Assembly (NCBI GenBank): GCA_015233685.1
Contig: JADFXF010000002.1
Location: 1 to 40,500 of the forward strand
Reading direction: 5' to 3'
DNA from: Nitrospirota bacterium
GTDB taxonomy: Bacteria > Nitrospirota > Thermodesulfovibrionia > Thermodesulfovibrionales > Magnetobacteriaceae
DNA: 40,500 bases
The position numbers and the translations under genes were made by a program. Positions 1-11,334 of the stretch are shown in pieces. Every line of letters begins with the position of its first letter. The stretch's first letter is position 1. The notes below the pieces were generated by a model, which saw only the letters and a list, made by a program, of their open reading frames with translations, was not told the DNA's origin and ran no database searches.

Positions 1-1
1 T

Positions 2-118
2 TCTTTCGACTCTTTTGAAAATCACCTTGAAAAATCATTGCTTGACTTGGAAAACAATAAAGATAGAGTACGCTCTATCGTTTCTTGGCCTTGGATTATT
101 AATGCCCTTATGTCTTAG
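2..118 (+). CDS. Possible C-terminal end of an unidentified protein entering from the left edge
   Basis: Frame 2 stays open from the window edge for 38 codons to a TAG at 116-118. The residues are charged and include a Trp-Pro-Trp, which looks more like real protein than the overlapping frame-3 reading at 15-203. The fragment is too short to assign a family. It could equally be chance, since the stretch is AT-rich and 38 open codons are weak evidence. The sequence between 119 and 265 shows no gene I can support; a T-rich run lies around 230. Confidence 0.25.
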   Translation, partial: SFDSFENHLEKSLLDLENNKDRVRSIVSWPWIINALMS

Positions 119-265
119 AAATAGAATTAGATATAGGGACACATCCTTACTACTGGACAACGTAAAGAAAACAGATTTATTTATTGATATTTTCACGCAC
201 TGAACTTAGACAAAATGATGAAGGTGTGCTTTTTTTTGAAAAAGAGCTTGCAAAAATGGTGATAT

Positions 266-646
266 ATGTGTCAACGCATGGAGATGAGGGATACGCGGCT
301 AATCTCTTGGATTAAAGCGGCACAGAGGAATTTTGAGGAATTTCCTGATGATGTGCAGGCTGGTATGTTGAGAGCGCTTACGATGGCAGCCGAAGGCGGC
401 AAGGCGGACATTGCCAAACCCTTTACAGGTGTTGACGGCGGTGTCTTTGAAATAGCGTTTAAACATCAAGGTAATGCCTTCCGAGTCCTCTATGCCATGA
501 AAATTGGCGCGGAAATTTGAGTTATTCACGCCTTTCAGAAAAAATCAAAGACCGGATTTGAAACGCCTCAAATGGAGATTGACCTTATCCGTGAACGCTT
601 AAAACGATTGAAGGAGGCTCTACAATGGAAGACGATTTTGAATTGA
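266..646 (+). pseudogene. HigB/Gp49-like (RelE-superfamily) toxin, interrupted by an in-frame UGA
   Basis: The reading frame begins at ATG 266 (or the in-frame ATGs at 278 and 284) and meets TGA at 518-520. The same frame then continues uninterrupted to TGA 644-646, and the continuation encodes VIHAFQKKSKTG followed by a PQMEIDLIRERLKRLKE stretch. That is the typical C-terminal half of phage-derived Gp49-like/HigB toxins (DUF891), which degrade mRNA on the ribosome. The family normally has an aromatic residue (Tyr or Trp) where the UGA lies, so a single TGG-to-TGA change would explain it. The restored frame overlaps the start of the antitoxin gene by 22 bases, as expected for a toxin-first TA operon. 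As it stands the toxin lacks its last third and is probably inactive. Confidence 0.8.
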
Positions 647-945
647 TACACGGCAGCGGTAACGTGTTCCGTGACTTTGGCCGTCCCAACGCCAACGTTG
701 AACAGGCTCGTGCCATCATCGCGGCAAAAATTATTGGCATTCTCGACGAATGTAAACTCTCCACACGCGAAGCCGAAAGGCTTACAGGCGTGTCTCATTC
801 GGAGTTTTCACGCATCCGTAACGCACGGCTTCGGCGGTTCACGCTCAACCGGATGATTACGATTCTTGAAAAACTTGACGAAGATATTGAAGTGGATGTT
901 ATCTTCAAACCGCGTCATGCTTCGCAACAAGAGGTACACGCCTAA
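625..945 (+). CDS. XRE-family HigA-like antitoxin
   Basis: This 106-residue protein has a helix-turn-helix near residues 38-70 (the LSTREAERLTGVSHSEFSRI region) of the XRE/HigA type. An acidic N-terminus precedes it. Antitoxins of this class bind and neutralise the adjacent toxin and repress their own operon. The ATG at 625 lies inside the end of the broken toxin frame, after a GGAGG-like sequence (AAGGAGG at 611-617), so the two were translationally coupled. It appears intact while the partner toxin is broken, so it may persist as an orphan repressor or as protection against related toxins. Family assignment is firm; its exact operator is not visible to me. Confidence 0.8.
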   Translation: MEDDFELIHGSGNVFRDFGRPNANVEQARAIIAAKIIGILDECKLSTREAERLTGVSHSEFSRIRNARLRRFTLNRMITILEKLDEDIEVDVIFKPRHASQQEVHA

Positions 946-950
946 ACACG

Positions 951-1127
951 ATGGCGAGGAAAGAGCATATCGTCAAATACACGGATAAGGAATTGAGCAA
1001 GCTGGTCGAGCGTGAGGGGACGCTTTCCGATTGGGATAAGGCCGCCAGCATGACACAGGCAGAGATCGAAGCCTGTGTTGCCTCTGATTCTGAATTACAA
1101 GAGCTTAATAAGCGACGTGAGAGATAA
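951..1127 (+). CDS. Short BrnA-antitoxin-like N-terminal fragment
   Basis: The frame from ATG 951 encodes 58 residues starting MARKEHIVKYTDKEL, followed by a SDWDKAASMTQAEIE stretch. This resembles the N-terminal region of BrnA-type antitoxins (KYT-EEL ... SDWD ... T-EEIE). The usual C-terminal ribbon-helix-helix part that binds DNA is missing, and no BrnT toxin is next to it. It starts five bases after the preceding antitoxin stop. Its 3' end overlaps the convergent Fic gene by 33 bases. I read it as a remnant of a second TA pair or a short standalone relative; the family link rests on motif resemblance only. Confidence 0.45.
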   Translation: MARKEHIVKYTDKELSKLVEREGTLSDWDKAASMTQAEIEACVASDSELQELNKRRER

Positions 1128-2201
1128 CAACTGCGGACGACGCCCGCTTGCTTCCCTTATAACCTCTAAAATACCATTGTCCTTCAGGCTGCGAAGTAAA
1201 CCGGCCGTTGTCTGGCGGGTCACACCGGGTATTTTTATCTGTGTGCTCTTAAAAACCGGTTTCTTATACATTTGGTCAAGAAGCGGCACGGCATACTGTG
1301 AATGAGTATGTGAAATGATGCGTTCTTTCAGCTCCTCATATAACGCAATAATTTTTTGTGCCTTGACAATATTCCACTCAGACTGCGTTACAATGGCATT
1401 TAAGAAAAATCCTATCCAATCGTTCCATCCCGCTTCTGTCCGGCATAGGGCGTTCAGTCCAGAAATATAACCATCCCGATGTCTCTCAAGGTATTCGGAA
1501 AGGTAAAACACCGGCTGTGTAGTCAAATTCTTTTCGAATAGAAAAATTGGTAACAGTATACGGCCAATCCTGCCGTTGCCGTCAATAAACGGATGAATCA
1601 GCTCAAATTGTGCGTGTATAATTGCAAGCTGCACAAGTGGGTCAGGATAGTCAGCGTGATAGAATTTTTCCCAATTGTCAAGGAATTCCATCACAAGCAT
1701 ATGATCCGGGGGAACATAATCAGCCTGCTCTATTGGGGTTCCAGGTTTTCCAATGTAATTTTGCACTGTACGAAATCTCCCGCGCCCTTTATCTTTGCCG
1801 CGCACACTATTAAGGAGTATTTTATGAAGTTCACAAAGGAGATTCAAGTTAAATGGTCTCTTTTTTAATTCTACTTTTGCGCGGTGCAGCGCTATATGGT
1901 AATTGAGCACCTCCTTAATATCCTCAATATACTCATCCTGTTTATCTAATTGTTTTATTGAGTGTTTTTCAGCCTCATAGTTGAACACCTCCCCAAGTGA
2001 TACTTGCGTCCCTTCGATTCTTGATGATAGCACGGCCTCTTGTTTCGACAACGGATTCAGCAGAATATCCGGGTTAGGCATTCGATAAAGAATGCCCTCG
2101 TATTTTGCAATCGCGCGATTCGCCAGACCGATTGACGGGATTAACGCCTCAAGGTTCACCCCCGTTGTCAGGGGAAGTTTATCAGGGATATAAGGTTTCA
2201 T
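1095..2201 (-). CDS. Fic family protein (class II, N-terminal inhibitory helix, C-terminal winged helix)
   Basis: The 368-residue product carries the Fic core HPFIDGNGRIGR at about residues 203-214, which binds ATP and transfers AMP (or another nucleotide part) to target hydroxyl groups. An N-terminal SSRIEG sequence (S59 to G64) fits the (S/T)xxxE(G/N) inhibitory motif of class II Fic proteins, so the enzyme is probably self-inhibited. Residues about 300-360 look like a winged helix-turn-helix (IPGVTRQTTAGLLRSLKDNG). This full-length architecture is typical of standalone Fic regulators whose targets are mostly unknown. The 136-base region directly upstream holds six copies of a 12-base operator-like motif, suggesting that the gene is self-regulated through its C-terminal domain; that is inference. 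Confidence 0.9.
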   Translation of the reverse strand: MKPYIPDKLPLTTGVNLEALIPSIGLANRAIAKYEGILYRMPNPDILLNPLSKQEAVLSSRIEGTQVSLGEVFNYEAEKHSIKQLDKQDEYIEDIKEVLNYHIALHRAKVELKKRPFNLNLLCELHKILLNSVRGKDKGRGRFRTVQNYIGKPGTPIEQADYVPPDHMLVMEFLDNWEKFYHADYPDPLVQLAIIHAQFELIHPFIDGNGRIGRILLPIFLFEKNLTTQPVFYLSEYLERHRDGYISGLNALCRTEAGWNDWIGFFLNAIVTQSEWNIVKAQKIIALYEELKERIISHTHSQYAVPLLDQMYKKPVFKSTQIKIPGVTRQTTAGLLRSLKDNGILEVIREASGRRPQLLSLTSLIKLL

Positions 2202-2337
2202 TTTGTGTAAAGCAGATTATCCACTATTTTCTTTGTGTAAAGCATTTTCTTTTTTGCTTTACACAAATGATTTTGTGTAAAGCAGACTATCCACTATTTG
2301 TTTTGTGTAAAGCATTTTCCCGTTTACTTTACACAAA
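2202..2337. repeat. Tandemly duplicated operator-like array of six TTTGTGTAAAGC motifs
   Basis: The motif TTTGTGTAAAGC occurs at 2202-2213, 2232-2243, 2272-2283 and 2302-2313. Its inverse GCTTTACACAAA lies at 2256-2267, and a one-base variant at 2326-2337. Each motif in the first half has a counterpart exactly 70 bases downstream, so the array is a 70-base tandem duplication. In each half a motif and its inverse form a potential 12-bp hairpin with a 12-base loop. The same-orientation motifs are spaced 30 and 40 bases apart, close to whole helical turns. The array sits between the start codon of the Fic gene and the gyrA stop, so it most likely controls fic; it could also help end gyrA transcription. 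Confidence 0.75.
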
Positions 2338-2354
2338 ACAATTCAAATATGTGG

Positions 2355-4769
2355 TCACTCCTTGTCCTTTTCGGCGACCTTGCCGATGCCGACTATGGCG
2401 TTTTCCTTGCCGACATCCATTACCTTTACGCCCTGTGTGTTTCTGCCTATGACGTTGATGGCGTCTACGGATGTGCGAATCATCTTGCCCGCCTTTGTGA
2501 CTATCATTATTTCGTCTTCGTCTCTTACCTGTAACAGGCCTATTACATTGCCCCCTTTTTCGGTAACCTTTATCGAAATAACCCCGTGCCCGCCACGGCT
2601 TTGTACGTTGTATTCATTGGTCTTTGTCCTCTTTCCAAAACCCAGTTCCGTAACGGTCAGAAGCGATGTCCTCTCTTCAATGACCTCGGCGGCTACGGCC
2701 TCGTCTCCTTCCTTGAGTCTTATGCCGATTACCCCTCTTGAGCTTCGCCCCGTCTGTCTTACGTCGTCTTCGTTAAAACGAATCGCTATGCCAAAGCTGC
2801 TGCCAATAAGTATGTCCGACTTCCCGTCTGTCACCCTTACGGCTATCAGCTCGTCGTCATCGTCTATGTTTATGGCAATAACACCCTTGCCGCGTGGGTT
2901 GCTGAACTCCTTCAGCTCGGTCTTTTTTACTATCCCCTTTTTTGTAAACATCATCAAATACCCTGTGTCGAAGCCTTTTACGGGCAGGGCTGTTGCGATT
3001 TTCTCGCCCGATTGCAGTTGAAGCAGGTTCACTATGGCCTTGCCCTTTGCAGAGCGACCCGCCTCGGGGATTTGATAAATCTTCTGCCAGTAGAGCCTGC
3101 CCAAATTCGAGAAAAACAGGATGTAGTCATGCGTGGAGCCTATGAACAACTGCTTTACGTAGTCCTCCTCGCGTGTCTCCATGCTCAGAGAGCCTTTGCC
3201 CCCGCGGCGCTGCCTGCGATACTCGGAGATGGGATTTCTCTTTATATAGCCATTGTGCGATACGGTAATTACCATCTCCTCTTCAGTAATCAGGTCCTCG
3301 ATAGAGATTTCCTGGATGTCGGACACTATTTCGGTGCGCCGCGCGTCAGAGTATTTTTCATTTATCTCGGTGAGTTCAGCCCTGATTATCTCGTCTATGA
3401 GGGCGGTGCTGCCCAAAATTGCGGTAAGCCTCTCTATCTCTTTTATCACCTCGTTGTATTCGCTTACGATTTTCTCTCTCTCAAGGCCGGTGAGGCGCTG
3501 CAGGCGCATGTCCAGGATAGCGGCGGCCTGTATCTGCGTCAGCGGGAATGATGTGGTCAGGCCGAGTTTTGCCTCATCGGGCGTCCTTGCCGCCCGGATT
3601 AGTTTTATTATCGCGTCGAGATTATCTATGGCTATCTTCAGCCCCTCTAATATATGGGCGCGCTCCTGGGCCTTTCTGAGGTCAAACCGCGTCCTTCTGA
3701 TGATAACGTCCCGTCTGTGCTGCAAAAACTCCAGAAGAATTCGCTTAAGGCCCATCACATGCGGCTGCCCGTGAGACAGGGCCAGCATTATTATCCCAAA
3801 CGTCACCTCCATCTGCGTATGCTTATAGAGGTTATTCAATACCACCTGGGGCATTTCGTCTCTCTTTAGTTCAATAACTACCCTTATGCCGTCGCGGTCA
3901 GATTCGTCCCTTAGGTCGGAGATGCCCTCAATCTTTTTCTCACGCACGAGTTCGGCGATTTTCTCCATCAATCTGGCCTTGTTTACCTGATACGGCATCT
4001 CATCAATTATTATGCTCTCACCGCCTCTGGCGCGCTGCTCAAAGGAGGCCTTTGCCCTTACGCGGATTTGCCCCCTGCCTGTTTCGTATGCGTCCCTTAT
4101 TCCCTTAAGGCCAAAGATTATTCCACCTGTGGGGAAGTCCGGCCCTTTGATATAGCGCATCAGCTCCAGGACATCTACCTCCGGGTCGTCAACCAGCTTT
4201 ATCAGCGCGGTGACCACCTCACCAAGGTTGTGCGGGGGGATGTTTGTTGCCATACCTACGGCTATGCCGGCAGCCCCGTTTATTATAAGGTTCGGTATTG
4301 TGGATGGCAGGACAAGAGGCTCCTCTGTGGTCTCGTCAAAATTGGATTGGAAGTCAACGGTCTCTTTATCTATGTCGCGCAGCAGTTCCTCGGCAATCTT
4401 CGCCAGACGCGCCTCTGTATATCTGTATGCCGCCGCCGGGTCGCCGTCCATTGAACCAAAGTTCCCCTGCCCGTCAATAAGCGGGTAGCGCATGTTAAAG
4501 TCCTGGGCCAGCCTCACAAGGGCGTCATATACGGCGCTGTCGCCGTGTGGATGATATTTCTTTAACACCTCCCCTACAACGCCGGCACACTTGGAATACC
4601 TCCTCGTTGAGAGCAGCCCCTCGCGAAACATCGCGTAGAGAATCCTCCTCTGAACCGGTTTCAGGCCGTCTCTGACCTCAGGAAGCGCCCTGCCTATGAT
4701 TACGCTCATGGCGTAGTCAAGGTAGCTTACCTTCATCTCCTCTTCAATGCTTACTTGTATGGTGGACAT
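2355..4769 (-). CDS. gyrA: DNA gyrase subunit A
   Basis: The 804-residue protein is the breakage-reunion subunit of gyrase, which introduces negative supercoils in the cytoplasm together with GyrB. The catalytic tyrosine is Y117 in the AYRYTEARL segment. The quinolone-resistance region [17 protein letters not shown] carries S78 and D82, the residues usual in sensitive gyrases. The GyrA box QRRGGKG lies early in the C-terminal beta-pinwheel domain, which separates it from topoisomerase IV ParC. The length is slightly below the E. coli protein (875), mainly from a shorter C-terminal tail. AGGAGAT precedes the ATG. It follows gyrB after 20 bases and is presumably cotranscribed. Confidence 0.98.
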   Translation of the reverse strand: MSTIQVSIEEEMKVSYLDYAMSVIIGRALPEVRDGLKPVQRRILYAMFREGLLSTRRYSKCAGVVGEVLKKYHPHGDSAVYDALVRLAQDFNMRYPLIDGQGNFGSMDGDPAAAYRYTEARLAKIAEELLRDIDKETVDFQSNFDETTEEPLVLPSTIPNLIINGAAGIAVGMATNIPPHNLGEVVTALIKLVDDPEVDVLELMRYIKGPDFPTGGIIFGLKGIRDAYETGRGQIRVRAKASFEQRARGGESIIIDEMPYQVNKARLMEKIAELVREKKIEGISDLRDESDRDGIRVVIELKRDEMPQVVLNNLYKHTQMEVTFGIIMLALSHGQPHVMGLKRILLEFLQHRRDVIIRRTRFDLRKAQERAHILEGLKIAIDNLDAIIKLIRAARTPDEAKLGLTTSFPLTQIQAAAILDMRLQRLTGLEREKIVSEYNEVIKEIERLTAILGSTALIDEIIRAELTEINEKYSDARRTEIVSDIQEISIEDLITEEEMVITVSHNGYIKRNPISEYRRQRRGGKGSLSMETREEDYVKQLFIGSTHDYILFFSNLGRLYWQKIYQIPEAGRSAKGKAIVNLLQLQSGEKIATALPVKGFDTGYLMMFTKKGIVKKTELKEFSNPRGKGVIAINIDDDDELIAVRVTDGKSDILIGSSFGIAIRFNEDDVRQTGRSSRGVIGIRLKEGDEAVAAEVIEERTSLLTVTELGFGKRTKTNEYNVQSRGGHGVISIKVTEKGGNVIGLLQVRDEDEIMIVTKAGKMIRTSVDAINVIGRNTQGVKVMDVGKENAIVGIGKVAEKDKE

Positions 4770-4789
4770 TCTAAATTATCTCCTGTGTT

Positions 4790-7691
<2,902 letters not shown>

Positions 7692-7693
7692 GG

Positions 7694-8596
7694 TCAGAAT
7701 TTCTCCTCCTCATCATCAAAAATAAACTCGTTACCCTCGCTGGAGAATCCCTCCGTATCCGCGCCCAACGCCTCAGGGATAGATATCGAAAACTGGCTGC
7801 CAATCCCTTTGACGCTTGACACTGTAATCTGCCCACCGAGCAAATCCACAACCGCCTTCGTTATGCTGAGGCCCAGTCCATGCCCCCTGTGTGTCTTTGT
7901 CGAGCCGGTCTCAAGCTGCCTGAATCTGTCAAAGATAATCTCCAAATCCGAGGTTTCCATGCCAATCCCGTTGTCTTTTACATCAATTTTGAGGCTGTTG
8001 CCGTCAGTCCACAGCTTTAGCTCTACCTTACCGCCCTCGTTATTAAACTCTATCGCGTTGGACAAGAGATTAGAGACGATTACACTGAGTTTTTCAGGGT
8101 CTGTCTTAAAAAATATCTCCGGGTTGTCTTGTCCAAGCCAGTCGTAAATCATTTCGACTGTTATGTTTTTGCTCTCCGAGTAATGCCTGAAGGAGGAAAT
8201 TATATTGGTTAACAGAGTAAGCACATCCACGACTGAGGCCCCCATGGACGTCTCACCGGATTCAATTTCAGCCGCCTCGAATATGTTCTTGAGCTGAAAG
8301 TCCAGATGGAATGACTCCTCGTGAATGATCGCAATGGCGTTTTTCATTGTGTCGAAGTCAATTTCAGGCGCGCTGAGAAGCTGCTGCGAGAGGCCTAAGA
8401 TAGCGGTCAGCGGGTTATTTATCTCGTTTCTGATATTCGACAGAAAATTACTCTTAATGGCCTCCGAGTCTTCAAGCTTCTTGTTGATTTTCACAAGTTT
8501 TTTCGTCATGACCTTTAAATCGAAAAGCGCGTTGTCGTTTTCCTGAAAACGTCTTTTCAACTCATCAATCAGTTCCTGATTAGTCAGTTTGCTCAT
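7694..8596 (-). CDS. Histidine-kinase-like protein lacking the phospho-accepting histidine
   Basis: The 300-residue protein has a short N-terminal coiled-coil-like helix (1-48), a HisKA-like dimerisation segment (FLSNIRNEINNPLTAILG, 51-68) and a full ATPase domain. The N box (NLLSNAIEFNN), G1 (DNGIGM), F-like (IFDRFRQ) and G2 (HGLGLSIT) motifs are all intact. In the H box, where the family has SHELRTPL, this protein reads RNEINNPL: Asn57 takes the place of the histidine, encoded by an unambiguous AAC. It has no transmembrane or sensory domain and no receiver. It therefore cannot autophosphorylate in the usual way and may act as an ATP-dependent scaffold or pseudokinase, perhaps together with CheD. 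An acidic tail (DDEEEKF) ends the protein. GGAGGGG precedes the ATG. Confidence 0.88.
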   Translation of the reverse strand: MSKLTNQELIDELKRRFQENDNALFDLKVMTKKLVKINKKLEDSEAIKSNFLSNIRNEINNPLTAILGLSQQLLSAPEIDFDTMKNAIAIIHEESFHLDFQLKNIFEAAEIESGETSMGASVVDVLTLLTNIISSFRHYSESKNITVEMIYDWLGQDNPEIFFKTDPEKLSVIVSNLLSNAIEFNNEGGKVELKLWTDGNSLKIDVKDNGIGMETSDLEIIFDRFRQLETGSTKTHRGHGLGLSITKAVVDLLGGQITVSSVKGIGSQFSISIPEALGADTEGFSSEGNEFIFDDEEEKF

Positions 8597-8611
8597 AAAC
8601 TATCTCCCCTC

Positions 8612-9721
8612 CTATATTCTCATCGGCATCAACACGCATTTATAGTCTTTGTTGCCCTCTTCTAATACCAAAGTCGGCGTCAGTGTGTCAAGAAGCTCCA
8701 TGATAATATTCTGTGACTTCATAGAGGCAACCGCCTCCAGCACGTATCTTGAGTTAAAGCCCAGCGTAATCGGCTCCCCCTCAAATCCAACCTTCAGCCC
8801 GTCCTGCGCCTCCCCCATCTCAGGGTCTGTGGCAAACACATTCATCTGATCTCTCTCTAAATCCACCCGCACGACACGGCTTTTCTCTCTGCCGATTACC
8901 GATACCCTCCTGAGGGTCTTTATAAACTCCTCCCTGTCTATGAGGACAGATTTATCGTTATTAACAGGTATGACCTGCTCATAATTCGGGTACGTGCCTT
9001 CAATCAACTTCGTGAGAAACTCCTTGTCGCCAAGTAAAAATCTGATATGATTCTTTGCTATCTCAAACCTGACAGGCTCCTGCTGTCCGGCTAAGAGCCT
9101 CCTTAGTTCCATCACGGCCTTTCTCGGCAGTATAGCCTTTATCTCCTCTACATCCGCTTCCATTTCCATGTCAGAGTAAACCACAGACAGCCTGTGGCCG
9201 TCTGTGCCGACCATGACAATCTTCTTATCTGAGCCAAGCACATGAAACAACACACCGTTGAGGGCATACCGCGGGTCGTTTTCACCTGCGCAGTATATCG
9301 TCCTGTCGAGCATGTCTATGAGCTTTTCCGGTGGGAGGGAAAAACCTATCTTGTCCTCCAAAGAGGGCCAGTGCGGGTATTCGTCCGGATTTAACGCCGC
9401 TATCCTGTATGAACTCTTCCCTGACTTCAGCTTTACCCAGTTCATGTCATCGTCTTCTATGTGAATATCGCCGGAGGCCTCTCTTGATATTTCAAAGAGC
9501 TTCTTGGCCGGCATACATATAACGCCCGATTTTTCGATTTCCAGTATTTCTATCGGCTCTCTGATTGCCATTTCGAGGTCGGTGGCGTAGACTGTGCTTT
9601 TTTCCCTGCTCACCTCCAGGAGAAAATTGTTGAGTATCGCTATGGTAGTCTTCTTCTCGGCAATATTCTGGATATCTCCAAGCCTTTTGTACAGTTCATC
9701 TTTCGATATTGTTACTATCAT
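8612..9721 (-). CDS. dnaN: DNA polymerase III sliding clamp (beta subunit)
   Basis: The 369-residue protein has the length and three-fold repeated layout of bacterial beta clamps, which form a ring around DNA and tether polymerase III. Recognisable segments are the N-terminal ISKDELYKRLGDIQNIAEKK, the IMVGTDGHRLSV-like stretch near residue 170 and the C-terminal MPMRI ending that lines the partner-binding pocket. AAGGAGAT is placed well before ATG 9721. It follows dnaA after 13 bases, the common dnaA-dnaN order. The next gene is not recF but the kinase-like gene, 15 bases away. Confidence 0.97.
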   Translation of the reverse strand: MIVTISKDELYKRLGDIQNIAEKKTTIAILNNFLLEVSREKSTVYATDLEMAIREPIEILEIEKSGVICMPAKKLFEISREASGDIHIEDDDMNWVKLKSGKSSYRIAALNPDEYPHWPSLEDKIGFSLPPEKLIDMLDRTIYCAGENDPRYALNGVLFHVLGSDKKIVMVGTDGHRLSVVYSDMEMEADVEEIKAILPRKAVMELRRLLAGQQEPVRFEIAKNHIRFLLGDKEFLTKLIEGTYPNYEQVIPVNNDKSVLIDREEFIKTLRRVSVIGREKSRVVRVDLERDQMNVFATDPEMGEAQDGLKVGFEGEPITLGFNSRYVLEAVASMKSQNIIMELLDTLTPTLVLEEGNKDYKCVLMPMRI

Positions 9722-9734
9722 ACTGAAAATCTCC

Positions 9735-11060
9735 TTACGGTTTTATTTTATTTATAAGATATTCGGCCATTTTATTGAATTCCTCGTCCTTTTCCATCTT
9801 CGCCTCTATCTGCTTACAGGCATAAATAACCGTGGCGTGGTCTTTTCCACCAAAGGCCTTGCCTATGTCGCCCAAAGACAACCCCGTCAGCTTCTTCGTT
9901 ATATACATGGCAATCTGCCGCGGCAGGGCTATCTCCTTCGTCCTTTTCTTCGATTTTAAGTCTGGCAGCTTTACGCCAAAATACTCGCACACCACCTTTT
10001 GTATGCTGTCTGTGGTCACAGGTTTTGACTCATCTGTAAAAATGTCCTTAAGCACATCTTTTGCCAGGGAGACATTTATCGGCCTTCCTGTCAGGTTGGA
10101 GTGGGCGGCCAGCTTTATCAAACATCCCTCCAGCTCCCTGATATTAGACTTTACCTTCGTTGCGAGGAAGTATACCATATCATCGGGCAGGATTATCTTA
10201 TGAGTCTCAGCCTTTTTTTGTAATATCGCCATCTTCAGCTCCACCGAGGGAGGTTGTATGTCGGCTATCAGGCCCATTGTGAAACGCGATTTCAGCCTGT
10301 CTGTTATATCGGACAGCTCCTTGGGCGGCCTGTCGCTTGATATAACAATCTGTTTCTGTTTCTCATAGAGGGCGTTAAACGTATGAAAAAACTCTACCTG
10401 GGTCTGCGTCTTGTTGGCGATAAACTGTACATCGTCAAGCAGCAATATATCAACCGTCCTGTATTTCTCCTTCAAATCGCTCATCTTCTCATGTCTTATG
10501 GCAGAGACTACCTCGTTTGTAAACTGTTCTGAGGATACGTAAATAATATTAGCGTTTGGCAGCGTGTCAGCTATCTTATTTCCTATCGCTGTGATTATAT
10601 GTGTCTTGCCAAGCCCAACGTCTCCATATATAAAAAGCGGATTATACGTCTTTCCCAATGAATCGCTCACTGCGAGAGCCGCCGCGTGGACAAATTGATT
10701 TGACGGGCCGACGACAAATGTATCGAATGTGTATTTGGGGTTTAAAAATATCCCCTTGACCGCAAGTCTTGTCTTTCGTGTTTGTGTTACCACGCTGACA
10801 TAATCCGCCGCCGGTTCCTGGTCTATCTTAAACTGTACATTGATGTTGTCCTTTGCCGCCCACTCAAAGGCGTCGCTTATCAGTCGGGGGTAATTGTCTT
10901 CAATCCACTCCCTGAAAAACCTGTTAGGCACTGACAACAGCGCGTCGTTATCCTTTAACTCAACCAGTTTTATTGGCTTAAACCACAAGTCATACGTGGA
11001 TTTGCCAACCTTTTTCTCAATAAAATCAAGACAGTCCTTCCATGTATTTCCTATATCCAT
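9735..11060 (-). CDS. dnaA: Chromosomal replication initiator DnaA
   Basis: DnaA binds DnaA boxes at oriC and opens the duplex. The 441-residue protein shows domain I (1-80), a short linker (about 80-105), the AAA+ domain with Walker A GDVGLGKTH (146-154) and Walker B LLLDDVQF, and the domain IV DNA-binding signature GGKDHATVIYACKQIE. The linker is short compared with E. coli DnaA (467). The gene heads the dnaA-dnaN-kinase-cheD-gyrB-gyrA string. The 274 bases upstream contain DnaA boxes, so the gene is probably autoregulated as well as next to its origin. Confidence 0.98.
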   Translation of the reverse strand: MDIGNTWKDCLDFIEKKVGKSTYDLWFKPIKLVELKDNDALLSVPNRFFREWIEDNYPRLISDAFEWAAKDNINVQFKIDQEPAADYVSVVTQTRKTRLAVKGIFLNPKYTFDTFVVGPSNQFVHAAALAVSDSLGKTYNPLFIYGDVGLGKTHIITAIGNKIADTLPNANIIYVSSEQFTNEVVSAIRHEKMSDLKEKYRTVDILLLDDVQFIANKTQTQVEFFHTFNALYEKQKQIVISSDRPPKELSDITDRLKSRFTMGLIADIQPPSVELKMAILQKKAETHKIILPDDMVYFLATKVKSNIRELEGCLIKLAAHSNLTGRPINVSLAKDVLKDIFTDESKPVTTDSIQKVVCEYFGVKLPDLKSKKRTKEIALPRQIAMYITKKLTGLSLGDIGKAFGGKDHATVIYACKQIEAKMEKDEEFNKMAEYLINKIKP

Positions 11061-11334
11061 ATGCCGCCTGAACCTTTCTGTTTTGAATAGGTTACTAACA
11101 TGTTACAAACAATTGTTAATAACTCCTTTATATTTCTTGTATAAAGCATTGATATAATGTTCATAAATCCCAACCGGAGCGGTAATGTGAATAACTCCCA
11201 AAAACACGCCTGTTTCCTAACACAACCGCTAACATGATAAACCCCGTACAGCACCCGAATTATCGTGTTGTTCTAGTTCCCAACAAACACTACTGCTACT
11301 ACTATTTATATATATAAAAAGAGTAGTAATAGTA
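11061..11334. other. Probable replication origin region (oriC) upstream of dnaA
   Basis: This gene-free interval between dnaA and prfB holds TGTGAATAA at 11186-11194, a perfect complement of the DnaA-box consensus TTATNCACA. Two one-mismatch boxes in the same orientation lie at 11114-11122 (TGTTAATAA) and 11158-11166 (TGTTCATAA). At 11291-11334 an AT-rich core (TTTATATATATAAAAA) is flanked on both sides by repeating triplets: CTACTGCTACTACTA on the left and TAGTAATAGTACTAA on the right. Such triplets resemble the DnaA-trio element of the Bacillus subtilis unwinding region. Location next to dnaA, boxes and an AT-rich core together support oriC. The flanks could also pair as an imperfect hairpin after the prfB stop. 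Confidence 0.6.
11186..11194 (-). promoter_or_regulatory. Consensus DnaA box
   Basis: On the minus strand this reads TTATTCACA, matching TTATNCACA at every position. It is the only perfect match I found between dnaA and prfB, and it sits about 125 bases upstream of the dnaA start codon, where it can serve both origin function and dnaA autoregulation. Confidence 0.7.

Noticed and set aside
15-203. 62-residue frame at the left edge
   Set aside because: No family resemblance, AT-rich content and no ribosome site; the overlapping frame 2 reads more like protein.
518-520. UGA recoding (Sec or Trp) in the toxin gene
   Set aside because: No SECIS-like context looked for or seen, and UGA serves as an ordinary stop elsewhere (for example acpS and lnt). 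A nonsense mutation is simpler.
2202-2337. CRISPR array
   Set aside because: Repeat is only 12 bases, both orientations occur, spacers are duplicated with the unit, and no cas genes are near.
11051-11254. 67-residue minus-strand frame upstream of dnaA
   Set aside because: It runs through the DnaA boxes, overlaps the dnaA start and resembles no protein I know; origin DNA is the better reading.
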